64,000 bases of DNA from UKL13-3 sp943369665. Its GTDB lineage: Bacteria > Bacteroidota > Bacteroidia > UKL13-3. The position numbers were made by a program, and so were the translations under genes. Below, piece by piece: positions 1 through 7,981 of the stretch. The DNA lies in assembly GCA_943369665.1 (NCBI GenBank), contig CALRNX020000001.1, positions 744,001-808,000 of the forward strand, given 5' to 3'. How positions within the stretch are numbered: the first letter of the stretch is position 1; every line of letters starts with the position of its first letter. The notes beneath the pieces were generated by a model. The model was given only the letters and a program-made list of their open reading frames with translations, made no database searches and had not been told where the DNA came from.

Positions 1-285
1 GAAGGATTTCTAATCGTAAAAACCATCCTAAGACAAAAAATTAATGCAAGTCGTATAGTGTACCGGGATGCCCAATCTTATTTCGCTATTTTACTGGATG
101 ATAATAATCGTAAGACTATTTGCCGTTTGTATCTAAACGGCAACAAAAAGTACCTTGCTTATATTGATGAACAAAAAAAAGAAATAAAGACTGAGATCTT
201 AAACCTGGATGCCATTTTTAACTTTTCAGATATCCTTAATAAAGTTGTAGAAAGCCTCGACTTGGAAAAGAAAGTGACTTCCTAA
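1..285 (+). CDS. C-terminal part of a restriction-endonuclease-like protein (5' truncated)
   Basis: The reading frame is open from the first base to the TAA at 283-285, so this is the last 94 residues of a gene that begins outside the window. The visible part has the pattern ILRQ...RIVYRDAQSYFAILLDDNNRK..CRLYLNG, followed by a charged stretch. From memory this resembles the C-terminus of Bacteroidota proteins annotated as type I restriction enzyme R N-terminal-domain (HsdR_N-like) endonucleases. No catalytic motif lies in the visible part, so the nuclease assignment is inference. A GTG at 58 could be read as a start, but the open frame upstream continues the same protein pattern. It is separated from kdsB by about 100 bases that hold the kdsB promoter. 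Confidence 0.55.
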   Translation, partial: EGFLIVKTILRQKINASRIVYRDAQSYFAILLDDNNRKTICRLYLNGNKKYLAYIDEQKKEIKTEILNLDAIFNFSDILNKVVESLDLEKKVTS

Positions 286-360
286 GTACAGATAAATAAT
301 ATATTTCGTTCATTGATTTAATGCCATATGTAAAAATTTCTAACTACTACTCCATTAGTA

Positions 361-368
361 TACATTTG
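361..368 (+). promoter_or_regulatory. Bacteroidota -7 promoter element of kdsB
   Basis: TACATTTG matches the phylum's TAnnTTTG -7 consensus and lies 18 bases before the ATG at 387. The -33 region (TTTC near 337) is weak. Its position inside the longer open frame argues for the ATG at 387 as the true start. Confidence 0.55.
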
Positions 369-386
369 CAGATATTTAATCAATCA

Positions 387-1121
387 ATGAACATCATCGG
401 AATCATCCCAGCGCGTTACGCATCCACCCGTTTTCCCGGAAAACCATTAATTGATATTGGCGGAAAAAGCATGATCCAGCGCGTGTATGAGCAATGCAAA
501 AAAGCGGAAACACTTAGTGATGTGATTGTAGCAACCGATGATGCACGCATTGCCGATCATGTTAAAAACTTTGGAGGCAAAGTAGCCATGACCGCTACAC
601 ACCACCAAAGCGGAACCGACAGGTGTGCCGAAGTGGTGCAAACCTATAATGGTTTATGTGATGCAGTGATCAATATACAAGGTGACGAGCCTTTTATCAA
701 TCCTTCCCAGATAGATGCCCTGGCATTTGCTTTTCATGAACCGCATGTGCAATTGGCCACCATGAAAAAGAAAATGGTGAACGAAGCGGATATTCAAAAC
801 CCGAACATGGTGAAAGTTATCAGCAATAGTTTGGGTGATGCCATTTATTTTTCGCGCTCCCCTATTCCCTATCGCAGAAATCCCGATGCGCAGATAACCT
901 ATTACAAACATATCGGTATTTATGGCTACCGAAAAGAAACCTTATTGGAAATAACACAATTGCCGCTTGGCAATTTGGAACAAGCCGAAAACCTTGAACA
1001 GCTCAGGTGGATCGAAAAAGGATTCCGTATTCATTTGGTTGAAACAGACATTGAAAACATTGCAATAGATAGCCCTGATGATTTGCAGAAAGCCAATCAT
1101 TGGTTGATTCAACATTCATAA
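387..1121 (+). CDS. kdsB: 3-deoxy-manno-octulosonate cytidylyltransferase (CMP-Kdo synthetase)
   Basis: KdsB joins CTP and Kdo to give CMP-Kdo, the activated sugar for the inner core of lipopolysaccharide, and acts in the cytoplasm. The 244-residue product starts MNIIGIIPARYASTRFPGKPL, the nucleotide-binding signature. It has GTDR at about 76-79 and QGDEPF at about 98-103, both family hallmarks, and its length is normal for the family. The open frame extends upstream to an ATG at 321. The start at 387 is preferred because it gives the usual KdsB N-terminus and because a TAnnTTTG promoter lies between the two. A Crp-type regulator gene follows 9 bases downstream. Confidence 0.96.
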   Translation: MNIIGIIPARYASTRFPGKPLIDIGGKSMIQRVYEQCKKAETLSDVIVATDDARIADHVKNFGGKVAMTATHHQSGTDRCAEVVQTYNGLCDAVINIQGDEPFINPSQIDALAFAFHEPHVQLATMKKKMVNEADIQNPNMVKVISNSLGDAIYFSRSPIPYRRNPDAQITYYKHIGIYGYRKETLLEITQLPLGNLEQAENLEQLRWIEKGFRIHLVETDIENIAIDSPDDLQKANHWLIQHS

Positions 1122-1130
1122 TCATGTCTC

Positions 1131-1715
1131 ATGCTTGATGCAGTTAACCAGCTCCAACAATTTGTTTCGGCTATTCACCCTTTTACGGATAGCGAGTGGC
1201 AGGAATTTGTTGAAATATGGAAACCGGTATCGGCCAAACGAAAAGAACAATTAACGATGGTGGGACAACAAGAGCATTATTTGTATTTTGTTGCCCAAGG
1301 TGTACAACGCGTATATTATTTTGATGATGCGATGAGGGAAGCCACACTTGTGTTTACCTATGCTCCATCATTTGGCGGAGTGCTCGACTCCATGCTCAAT
1401 GGAACCCCATCAAAATACAGCTACGAAACACTTACACAGTCTGTTTTGCTGAAAGCCGACTTTCGCACACTTCAACATATAGCGCTCACAAACAAAGCCG
1501 TCTCAGCCCTTATCCAAAAAGGTTGCTATGCAGCTTTAGCAGGTGTACTTGAACGATTGGTTGAAGTTCAATGTTTCTCTTCTGAACAACGATTTAAAAC
1601 ACTGCTCGAAAGAAGCCCGCACCTCTTGCAACTTATACCGCATAAATACATTGCCAACTACCTGGGCATCGATGCAACCAATTTCAGCAAACTCATCAAT
1701 AAAATCAAAATCTGA
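1131..1715 (+). CDS. Crp/Fnr-type transcriptional regulator
   Basis: This 194-residue protein has the layout of the short Bacteroidota Crp-like regulators. An N-terminal cyclic-nucleotide-binding-like beta-barrel (about 25-120) is followed by a C-terminal helix-turn-helix (about 170-193, HKYIANYLGIDATNFSKLINKIK). No conserved cyclic-nucleotide phosphate-binding cassette (RGExxG...RxA) is evident, so the ligand, if any, is unknown. It follows kdsB closely and precedes a DUF4345 membrane protein and a DinB protein on the same strand. Such regulators often control the small membrane or stress genes beside them, but that is inference. Two more members of the family occur in the window, near 16.1 and 58.6 kb. 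Confidence 0.85.
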   Translation: MLDAVNQLQQFVSAIHPFTDSEWQEFVEIWKPVSAKRKEQLTMVGQQEHYLYFVAQGVQRVYYFDDAMREATLVFTYAPSFGGVLDSMLNGTPSKYSYETLTQSVLLKADFRTLQHIALTNKAVSALIQKGCYAALAGVLERLVEVQCFSSEQRFKTLLERSPHLLQLIPHKYIANYLGIDATNFSKLINKIKI

Positions 1716-1785
1716 AAATGATGGTATTTACCAACACTTTGTAGTAACGATCGGAGCAATTTTGTGTCATCAAACAATAAGAATT

Positions 1786-2202
1786 ATGACTACATACACA
1801 AAAGTAAAAACCGCCTCCATCAGTTTTATCATTTTATCCGGACTTGCCTTTTTATCGGTAAGTGCGATGGCCTTTTACAACCCTCAATCGGTAATGGACC
1901 TGGTGAAGGTTGATCTTCCAAACACAGACCCTTTAAGTTCCATAAGAGGAGTATATGGAGGTGTTGGACTCAGCATCTTCATTTCATTGATTTTCCTGCT
2001 CAAAAAAAACATTCAACTTGCACTTGGCTTTTTAACCCTTATTTGGGGTATGTATGCACTCTCTCGTTTTATCACCATTTGTGTAAATGGAAGCTTGGGT
2101 AGCTTTGGCACACAGTGGCTCATTACAGAAAGCATTTTATGCCTGACAGCTTTGGTATTATGGTATTTACAAACAGATTTTCGTCAACATGCAAACAACT
2201 AA
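1786..2202 (+). CDS. DUF4345-like small integral membrane protein
   Basis: The product is 138 residues with about four hydrophobic segments (roughly 11-30, 50-70, 75-95 and 108-128). The YNPQSVMDLV...SSIRGVYGGVGL pattern is recalled from DUF4345 proteins; their function is unknown. The start at 1786 gives a normal N-terminal membrane helix. The frame is open back to 1543, but that stretch overlaps the upstream regulator gene and is not needed. A CAATTTTG stretch just upstream (near 1756-1763) is a weak promoter match. The gene overlaps the next one (DinB) by 14 bases, which suggests co-translation. Confidence 0.7.
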   Translation: MTTYTKVKTASISFIILSGLAFLSVSAMAFYNPQSVMDLVKVDLPNTDPLSSIRGVYGGVGLSIFISLIFLLKKNIQLALGFLTLIWGMYALSRFITICVNGSLGSFGTQWLITESILCLTALVLWYLQTDFRQHANN

Positions 2203-2737
2203 ACTACTCAACATACTGGAAAAACAGGCAGAGGAAGATTTGTCTGTTGCCATCACTCATTTCCAAAACATGTCGCCCCAGGTATTGCTTCAACCTTCAC
2301 AAAACGGAGGATGGAGCATTGCCGAATGCCTCTGGCATTTGAACAGTTATGCTCATTTTTACTATCCGCTTATCTCTAAAACCCTGAACACCCAAACAGT
2401 GAACCCCATCCCTGAATTTAAGAGCGGTTGGCTGGGAGCTTATTTTACCCGAATGATGCAAGAACAAAACACAAAAAAATATGCTGCATTCAAAAATCAT
2501 ATACCTCCGGGTCAACTCGATTCCCATGCAACCGTTGCGGAGTTCATCAAGCAACAGGAGCAATTTATTGACCTTATTCGCCAGGCAGCTCAGTACGATC
2601 TAAATGCCATTCGCATCCCCATTTCCATTACGTCTATCGTTAAACTGAAATTGGGTGATGTGCTGCAGTTTATTTCAGCCCATAACCGCAGACATATCAA
2701 TCAGGCGAGAAGAAACCTGCCCTTATTTGCAGGTTAA
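2189..2737 (+). CDS. DinB superfamily protein
   Basis: This 182-residue protein fits the DinB four-helix-bundle family, which binds a divalent metal through three histidines and includes thiol-dependent S-transferases and many stress proteins of unknown substrate. The expected ligands are visible: H50 in WHLNSYAHF, and H165 and H169 in ISAHNRRHINQARR near the C-terminus. The motif GGWSIAECLWHL is the usual first signature. It overlaps the DUF4345 gene by 14 bases, so the two are probably one transcript. The exact substrate cannot be inferred. Confidence 0.85.
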   Translation: MQTTKLLNILEKQAEEDLSVAITHFQNMSPQVLLQPSQNGGWSIAECLWHLNSYAHFYYPLISKTLNTQTVNPIPEFKSGWLGAYFTRMMQEQNTKKYAAFKNHIPPGQLDSHATVAEFIKQQEQFIDLIRQAAQYDLNAIRIPISITSIVKLKLGDVLQFISAHNRRHINQARRNLPLFAG

Positions 2738-2805
2738 CTAACACACTGTTGAAAAAAGTCAGCTTAATTAAATGCCCGGTTCTTTTTACCCAGCAAAAAT
2801 TTCAT

Positions 2806-2813
2806 TACTTTTG
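2806..2813 (+). promoter_or_regulatory. -7 promoter element of pyrG
   Basis: TACTTTTG is an exact TAnnTTTG match about 92 bases before the pyrG start, so the transcript should carry a leader of roughly 85 bases. That is long for this window, where several genes appear nearly leaderless. The -33 region is T-rich but not a clean TTTG. Confidence 0.55.
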
Positions 2814-2816
2814 CAT

Positions 2817-2842
2817 CCCATATAGTCTAAAACTATATTGGG
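2817..2842 (+). promoter_or_regulatory. Inverted repeat at the predicted 5' end of the pyrG transcript
   Basis: CCCATATAGT (2817-2826) and ACTATAT-TGGG (2832-2842) form an imperfect hairpin with one bulged T and a five-base CTAAA loop. It begins within a few bases of the likely transcription start. It could be a regulator-binding site or an initially transcribed hairpin. Control of pyrG by CTP through its leader is known in Firmicutes, but no link is shown here. Confidence 0.4.
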
Positions 2843-2905
2843 CCAACGAGTTAAGGGTTTCCTGCTCTTCCAACCCATATTTCCTAAGAAAAACTCGTTT
2901 CATTC

Positions 2906-4519
2906 ATGAATAATTGTAAATATATTTTTGTTACCGGTGGTGTAACTTCATCATTAGGTAAGGGTATCATTTCTGCTTCGTTGGCAAAGCTGTTGCAAGC
3001 CCGTGGATACACTGTAACCATCCAAAAATTCGATCCGTATATTAATATCGATCCGGGAACCTTAAACCCTTATGAGCATGGCGAGTGTTATGTTACCGAA
3101 GATGGTGCAGAAACCGACTTAGACTTAGGTCATTATGAGCGCTTTTTAAATGTACCGACTTCTCAGGCCAATAATGTGACCACTGGTCGCATATACCAAT
3201 ATGTCATGGACAAAGAGCGCGAGGGTGCTTTTTTAGGAAAAACGGTTCAGGTAATTCCGCATATTACCGATGAAATCAAACGCAGAATTAAATTGCTTGG
3301 TGAAACCGGCAAATATGAAATTGTGATCACCGAGCTCGGTGGAACTGTTGGTGATATTGAAGCCTTGCCTTATATCGAAGCTGTTCGCCAGTTAAAATGG
3401 GAACTAAAACCCGAAGATGTAATGGTGGTGCATTTAACATTATTGCCATACCTAAGCACTTCGCAAGAATTAAAAACCAAACCAACTCAACACTCGGTTA
3501 AGATGTTGTTGGAAAGCGGAGTACAACCCGATGTATTGGTTTGCCGTGCCGAACACCCGATTAGCAAAGATGCCAAACGTAAGATCGCGTTATTCTGTAA
3601 CGTACCTCAAAATGCGGTGATCGAAGCATTGGATATGCAAACCATCTACGATGTACCAATGGCAATGCTTAAGGAAAAGTTGGACAAAACTGTATTAAGC
3701 CGTTTGAAACTGTCGACCAAAAACGATCCGGATATGACAGGATGGTTGAGTTTTTTGACACGCCATAAAAATCCTAAGCACGAAGTTAAAATTGGATTAA
3801 TCGGTAAATATGTTGAGTTACCTGATGCATACAAATCGATTGCCGAAGCTTTTGTTCATGCCGGAGCACAAAATGAATGTAAAGTAAAACTGGAATATAT
3901 CCATTCGGAATTGGTGACCGATGATAATGCCAAATATAAATTAGGTCATTTGGATGGTATACTGGTAGCTCCCGGTTTTGGAGACAGGGGTATTGATGGA
4001 AAAATTTCGGCCATTAAATATGCGCGTGAATCCAAAATACCGTTTTTCGGAATTTGCCTTGGAATGCAGGTTGCGGTGATTGAGTTTGGTAGAAATGTCC
4101 TTGGTTTTAAAGATGCTCATTCAACAGAGATGAACCCCAAAACCAAACATGCCGTGATTGATATGATGCCGGATCAAAAGAAGATTACCACCAAAGGAGG
4201 CACGATGCGTTTGGGTGCATATGCCTGCGAATTGGTAAAAGGCAGCAACGCATACAAAGCATACGATAAATCAAAAATAACCGAACGCCACCGTCATCGC
4301 TATGAGTTCAACAGTAAGTACACAGCAGATTTCGAAGCGAAAGGAATGGCCATTACCGGCATAAACCCTGATACCAAACTTGCCGAAATTGTGGAAGTAA
4401 AAGATCATCCGTTTTTTGTGGGTGTACAATTCCATCCCGAATATAAAAGCACAGTAGAAAACCCTCATCCGTTATTTGTACGCTTTGTGAAAGAAGCGAT
4501 TGCTTACAGTAATTCGTAA
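2906..4519 (+). CDS. pyrG: CTP synthase
   Basis: PyrG makes CTP from UTP, ATP and glutamine, the last step of de novo pyrimidine nucleotide synthesis, in the cytoplasm. The 537-residue product opens with the ammonia-ligase P-loop region (YIFVTGGVTSSLGKG, about 7-21). It ends with a class I glutamine amidotransferase domain. The nucleophile is C384 in GICLGMQ and the partner residues are H510 and E512 in HPEY. Length and order are standard. A leader of about 85 bases with an inverted repeat precedes it. In many Bacteroidota pyrG lies directly beside yidC; here an FkbM-type methyltransferase gene is between them. Confidence 0.98.
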   Translation: MNNCKYIFVTGGVTSSLGKGIISASLAKLLQARGYTVTIQKFDPYINIDPGTLNPYEHGECYVTEDGAETDLDLGHYERFLNVPTSQANNVTTGRIYQYVMDKEREGAFLGKTVQVIPHITDEIKRRIKLLGETGKYEIVITELGGTVGDIEALPYIEAVRQLKWELKPEDVMVVHLTLLPYLSTSQELKTKPTQHSVKMLLESGVQPDVLVCRAEHPISKDAKRKIALFCNVPQNAVIEALDMQTIYDVPMAMLKEKLDKTVLSRLKLSTKNDPDMTGWLSFLTRHKNPKHEVKIGLIGKYVELPDAYKSIAEAFVHAGAQNECKVKLEYIHSELVTDDNAKYKLGHLDGILVAPGFGDRGIDGKISAIKYARESKIPFFGICLGMQVAVIEFGRNVLGFKDAHSTEMNPKTKHAVIDMMPDQKKITTKGGTMRLGAYACELVKGSNAYKAYDKSKITERHRHRYEFNSKYTADFEAKGMAITGINPDTKLAEIVEVKDHPFFVGVQFHPEYKSTVENPHPLFVRFVKEAIAYSNS

Positions 4520-4570
4520 TTGAAAGTTAGAACTTTGAGCTCAGAAAAATCAGCTCAGTTGCAGGTTGTG

Positions 4571-4608
4571 ATAAATGTAATCTGCGTTTCTGACCCCGAA
4601 GTTTCGGG
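4571..4608. repeat. Intergenic motif and short palindrome after pyrG
   Basis: ATAAATGTAATCTG (4571-4584) recurs exactly at 27890-27903 in another gene gap. It is followed by the palindrome CCCGAA-GT-TTCGGG (4595-4608). The palindrome is not followed by a T-run, so a terminator is unlikely. The role is unknown. Confidence 0.4.
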
Positions 4609-4643
4609 ATAGGACTGCGGTTAAAAAACAATAGAACTAAACA

Positions 4644-5378
4644 TTGAAAAAACTCATTCAAGCCATATTGCAACGTGTTTTTGGTTTCAGAAATTATTTA
4701 TTTCTGTTTTCACTATACAAAGTCAAAACCATTGCAAGTGATCAAAATGAGGGCGACTTTAGTTATTTTCTGTCGATGGTAAAACCAGCCTCTAATGTAC
4801 TGGATATTGGTGCAAACATAGGCATCATGACAACCAATTTAGCCGGTAAAGCAAAGCAAGGAACGGTGTTTGCCTTTGAACCTATTCCCGATAATATTGC
4901 CACCCTTAAACGGGTCATCGGTTTCCATCAACTCAAAAACGTTCAATTATTTGAATGTGCATTGGGTAACGAAAACAAACAAACCGAAATGGTATTGCCT
5001 GTTGTGAGTGCCGTAAAGATGCAAGGATTGGCGCATGTCATTGATAAAAGTATCACCGAGTTCAATGAAGGAATCTCATTCTCTGTTCCTCAATATCGAT
5101 TGGATGATCTGCAGGAATTACAAAATACTCAAATTGATGCGATCAAAATTGACGTTGAAAATTTTGAGTATCAAGTATTTTTGGGAGCAAAACAGCTCAT
5201 TCAGAAAAACAAACCTGTTATCTATTGCGAATTGTGGGACAACGATAACCGCCAAAACTGTTTCGGATTGATGACAGAACTGGGGTATTCGATCAATGTT
5301 TTACAACAAAACAGCTTGGTAACCTTCGATTCAGCGAAACACAATACACAAAACTTCTTTTTTGTGAAGGAAGGATAA
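4644..5378 (+). CDS. FkbM family methyltransferase
   Basis: The product (244 residues, TTG start) has a class I SAM-binding motif, VLDIGANIGIMTT at about 52-64. It has an acidic second-strand turn (AFEPIP) and the FkbM-type segment DAIKIDVENFEYQVFLGAKQLI. FkbM-family enzymes O-methylate sugars or polyketides; the substrate here is unknown. The N-terminal 30 residues are hydrophobic and basic and might associate with the membrane. No ATG is available upstream in frame, so TTG at 4644 is the best start. It sits between pyrG and yidC, neighbours that are usually adjacent, so it may be a later insertion. No strong promoter was seen just upstream. Confidence 0.8.
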   Translation: MKKLIQAILQRVFGFRNYLFLFSLYKVKTIASDQNEGDFSYFLSMVKPASNVLDIGANIGIMTTNLAGKAKQGTVFAFEPIPDNIATLKRVIGFHQLKNVQLFECALGNENKQTEMVLPVVSAVKMQGLAHVIDKSITEFNEGISFSVPQYRLDDLQELQNTQIDAIKIDVENFEYQVFLGAKQLIQKNKPVIYCELWDNDNRQNCFGLMTELGYSINVLQQNSLVTFDSAKHNTQNFFFVKEG

Positions 5379-5530
5379 CCCTTATCGATTGCAATATGCT
5401 TAAGGGTATAATGTTGGGTTCAACCTCCTTTTGTATCAACGAAAACCAGCTTGCCTGAAACGGAAAACGGCTGATGAAAACCGGCAAACCGAGAACCTAA
5501 GTTTATTCACCTAATTACTTATCAACTTCC

Positions 5531-5560
5531 TTGCTTCCTACCCGATTAACCTTACTTTTG
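5531..5560 (+). promoter_or_regulatory. Consensus promoter of yidC
   Basis: TTG at 5531-5533, a 19-base spacer and TACTTTTG at 5553-5560 match the Bacteroidota TTTG/TAnnTTTG promoter well. The ATG follows about 21 bases later. Confidence 0.7.
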
Positions 5561-5581
5561 CACCCGATTTTACAGTAATAT

Positions 5582-7399
5582 ATGGAAATGGACAAAAATT
5601 CGATTATTGGCCTCGTGCTCATCTTTTTAATCCTCATCGGGTTTGCCTGGTATAATCAACCCAGTGAAATGGAGTTGCAGGCAATGAAACGCCAGCAAGA
5701 TTCGATCGCATTGGTTAAATACCAAGCCGATAGCGCTGCAATGGCTTCCAAACAAATTCGCTTAACAACTGATTCAATTTCTCAGAACGCATTTGATACA
5801 GCTGCCGCAAAAGCTTCATACGGAACATTCGCTTCTTTTAGCAAAGGCGAAGAAAGTTTTACCAAACTTGAAAACGAAGAACTTTTGGTCACCTTTACCA
5901 ACAAAGGCGGAAGGATCTACAGCGTTCAACTGAAAAACCAAAAACGTTTCGACAAAAGCGAACTGATCCTGTTCACCGGTGACAATAACCGATTTACATA
6001 CAGCTTTAATACAGCCGATGGAAAAACCATTCATACACAGGACCTGTATTTTACCCCAATTCCAGCAGCCGATGGAAAATCGTTGGTGATGCAGGTAAAA
6101 CTTGCCGATGGACAATATATCGAACAACAATATGCGTTGACGGATAACAAACAAATGGTTGACTACAAATTAAACCTTGTAGGTTTGCAAAATACCATTG
6201 CCGCTACCAACAATCACTTAACGTTAAACTGGCAACAGCATATTATTCACCAGGAAAAAAACTTTGAAAATGAAGTTCGCACTTCTACTGTTTATTATAA
6301 AACAGGGGAAGAAGAACCCGACTTCATCAGCGAAACAAAAGAAGAGAAAAAAGACCTGACCACACCAACCAAATGGATCGCATACAAACAACAGTTTTTT
6401 AACACAACCATTATTGCCGATAAAGCATTTGACAACGCCAGTGTTGAAACACATAACGATCCGAGTGGTGAATATGTTAAAGCGATCTCAACAAATGTAA
6501 CGGTTCCTTATGCCCACAATGGCAGCGAAACGTTTGGAATGAAATTTTATTTCGGACCAAACCATTACAAATCGTTGGCCAAATTGGATATCTCCCTTGA
6601 GCGCATTGTTCCGATGGGTTGGGGAATTTTCCGTTGGGTGAACAAATACTTTGTGATCAATGTGTTTTACTTCTTGAGTCAATACATTGGTAATTTCGGG
6701 ATCATCATTTTAATCCTAACGGTATTGATCAAAACATTGGTATTACCAATGGTTTACAAATCATATGTGTCGGCAGCAAAAATGCGTGTATTAAAACCGG
6801 AGCTGGATGAGATCAAAGAACGCCTTGGAGATGACATGACCAAGATCCAACAAGAGAACATGAAACTGTACCAAAAGGTGGGTGTGAATCCATTGGGAGG
6901 TTGTATTCCCATGTTGCTTCAGCTGCCTATTTTGTTTGCCATGTTCCAGTTTTTCCCATCGGCATTTGAATTGCGCGGACAAGCATTCCTGTGGGCTGAT
7001 GATCTTTCTACTTACGATAGTATTGCCACATTGCCATTCTCGATTCCGGGTTATGGTAACCACGTGAGTTTGTTTACAATCCTGATGACCATTTCATCAT
7101 TGGCATACACCCATTACAACAACCAGATGACAGCCGTTACCGGACAAATGAAATGGTTGAGTTATATCATGCCGGTTATTTTCATGTTTGTGTTAAACAG
7201 TTATGCTGCAGGTTTAAATTATTATTACTTCCTGTCAAATATTGCAACGGTTGCACAACAATTGATCATCCGCCAGTTTGTAGATGACAAAGCCATCCAT
7301 GCAGAGTTGCAGGAGAACAAAAAGAAACCTCAAAAGAAATCGAAATTCCAGGAGAAGCTGGAAGAAATGGCGAAACAACGAAATGTACCGAAAAAATAA
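5582..7399 (+). CDS. yidC: Membrane protein insertase YidC
   Basis: YidC inserts proteins into the inner membrane, alone or with SecYEG. The 605-residue product has the Gram-negative layout. An N-terminal anchor (IGLVLIFLILIGFAWY, about 9-25) is followed by a large periplasmic beta-domain (about 60-345). The conserved C-terminal insertase core has several membrane segments, starting at the FVINVFYFLSQYIGNFGIIILILTVLIKTLVLPM region, and then a Lys-rich tail. Translation may start at the ATG at 5582 or at a second ATG at 5588. A good promoter precedes it and a strong terminator follows 4 bases after the stop, so it is probably transcribed alone. Confidence 0.97.
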   Translation: MEMDKNSIIGLVLIFLILIGFAWYNQPSEMELQAMKRQQDSIALVKYQADSAAMASKQIRLTTDSISQNAFDTAAAKASYGTFASFSKGEESFTKLENEELLVTFTNKGGRIYSVQLKNQKRFDKSELILFTGDNNRFTYSFNTADGKTIHTQDLYFTPIPAADGKSLVMQVKLADGQYIEQQYALTDNKQMVDYKLNLVGLQNTIAATNNHLTLNWQQHIIHQEKNFENEVRTSTVYYKTGEEEPDFISETKEEKKDLTTPTKWIAYKQQFFNTTIIADKAFDNASVETHNDPSGEYVKAISTNVTVPYAHNGSETFGMKFYFGPNHYKSLAKLDISLERIVPMGWGIFRWVNKYFVINVFYFLSQYIGNFGIIILILTVLIKTLVLPMVYKSYVSAAKMRVLKPELDEIKERLGDDMTKIQQENMKLYQKVGVNPLGGCIPMLLQLPILFAMFQFFPSAFELRGQAFLWADDLSTYDSIATLPFSIPGYGNHVSLFTILMTISSLAYTHYNNQMTAVTGQMKWLSYIMPVIFMFVLNSYAAGLNYYYFLSNIATVAQQLIIRQFVDDKAIHAELQENKKKPQKKSKFQEKLEEMAKQRNVPKK

Positions 7400-7403
7400 A
7401 AAA

Positions 7404-7427
7404 ATGCCTCGAACCCTTTCGAGGCAT
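7404..7427 (+). terminator. Rho-independent terminator after yidC
   Basis: ATGCCTCGAA (7404-7413), loop CCCT, then TTCGAGGCAT (7418-7427) form a perfect 10-bp stem, flanked by A-runs and a T-run. Confidence 0.88.
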
Positions 7428-7444
7428 TTTTGTTTATTACTGAT

Positions 7445-7974
7445 ATGAAAAAAGTACTGGCAATTTGTGGAAGCATCAGAAATGATTCAGCTAATTATAA
7501 ACTGCTGCAAACACTTCAATCCTTATCAAAGGGTTTATTTGAAATCGAAATCTTTGACGGATTATCTTCCCTACCCTTTTTCAATCCAAACCCGGATGAA
7601 GAATCAAGCCATGAAACTGTTGTTGATTTCAGAAACAAAATACTTCTGGACCCTGATGGTGTATAGATTTGCACACCCGAATACGTTTTCAGTTTGCCGG
7701 GAATTTTAAAGAATGCTTTGGAGTGGACTGTTTCCACAACTATTTTACTGATAAACCTGCTGCACTGATTACGGCCTCATCCTCCGGAAAAATTGCGCAT
7801 GAATCATTATTATTAGTGATGAAAACATTAGGTATAAAAACTACAGAGGAAACGTGTTTGCTCATTCAAGGGATCAAATCCAAAATGGATCAGGACGGTC
7901 AGATCCATCACCCCGAAACGCTTTACAAACTCAATCTTTTGCTCCAACAATTTGCTGCGTTGATGGAATCATAA
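7445..7974 (+). pseudogene. Broken NADPH-dependent FMN reductase family gene
   Basis: The start MKKVLAICGSIRNDSANYKLL is the flavodoxin-like P-loop of NAD(P)H-dependent FMN reductases. The frame then meets a TAG at 7664-7666. Translating through it continues the family sequence (ICTPEYVFSLPGILKNALEWTVSTT). Near 7743-7746 the frame is lost at a TTTT run, and the rest (FTDKPAALITASSSGKIAHESLLLVMKTLG) continues in the next frame to 7974. Adding one T to that run restores a full protein of about 175 residues. There are therefore two lesions, a stop codon and a one-base deletion. Either the gene is decaying or the assembly has two errors. Confidence 0.82.
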
Positions 7975-7981
7975 AGATTCC

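Noticed and set aside
321..386. Longer N-terminus for KdsB
   Set aside because: The extension is not in the family, and a -7 promoter element lies inside it.
4595..4608. Terminator after pyrG at the CCCGAA/TTCGGG palindrome
   Set aside because: The stem is only 6 bp with a 2-base loop and no T-run follows.
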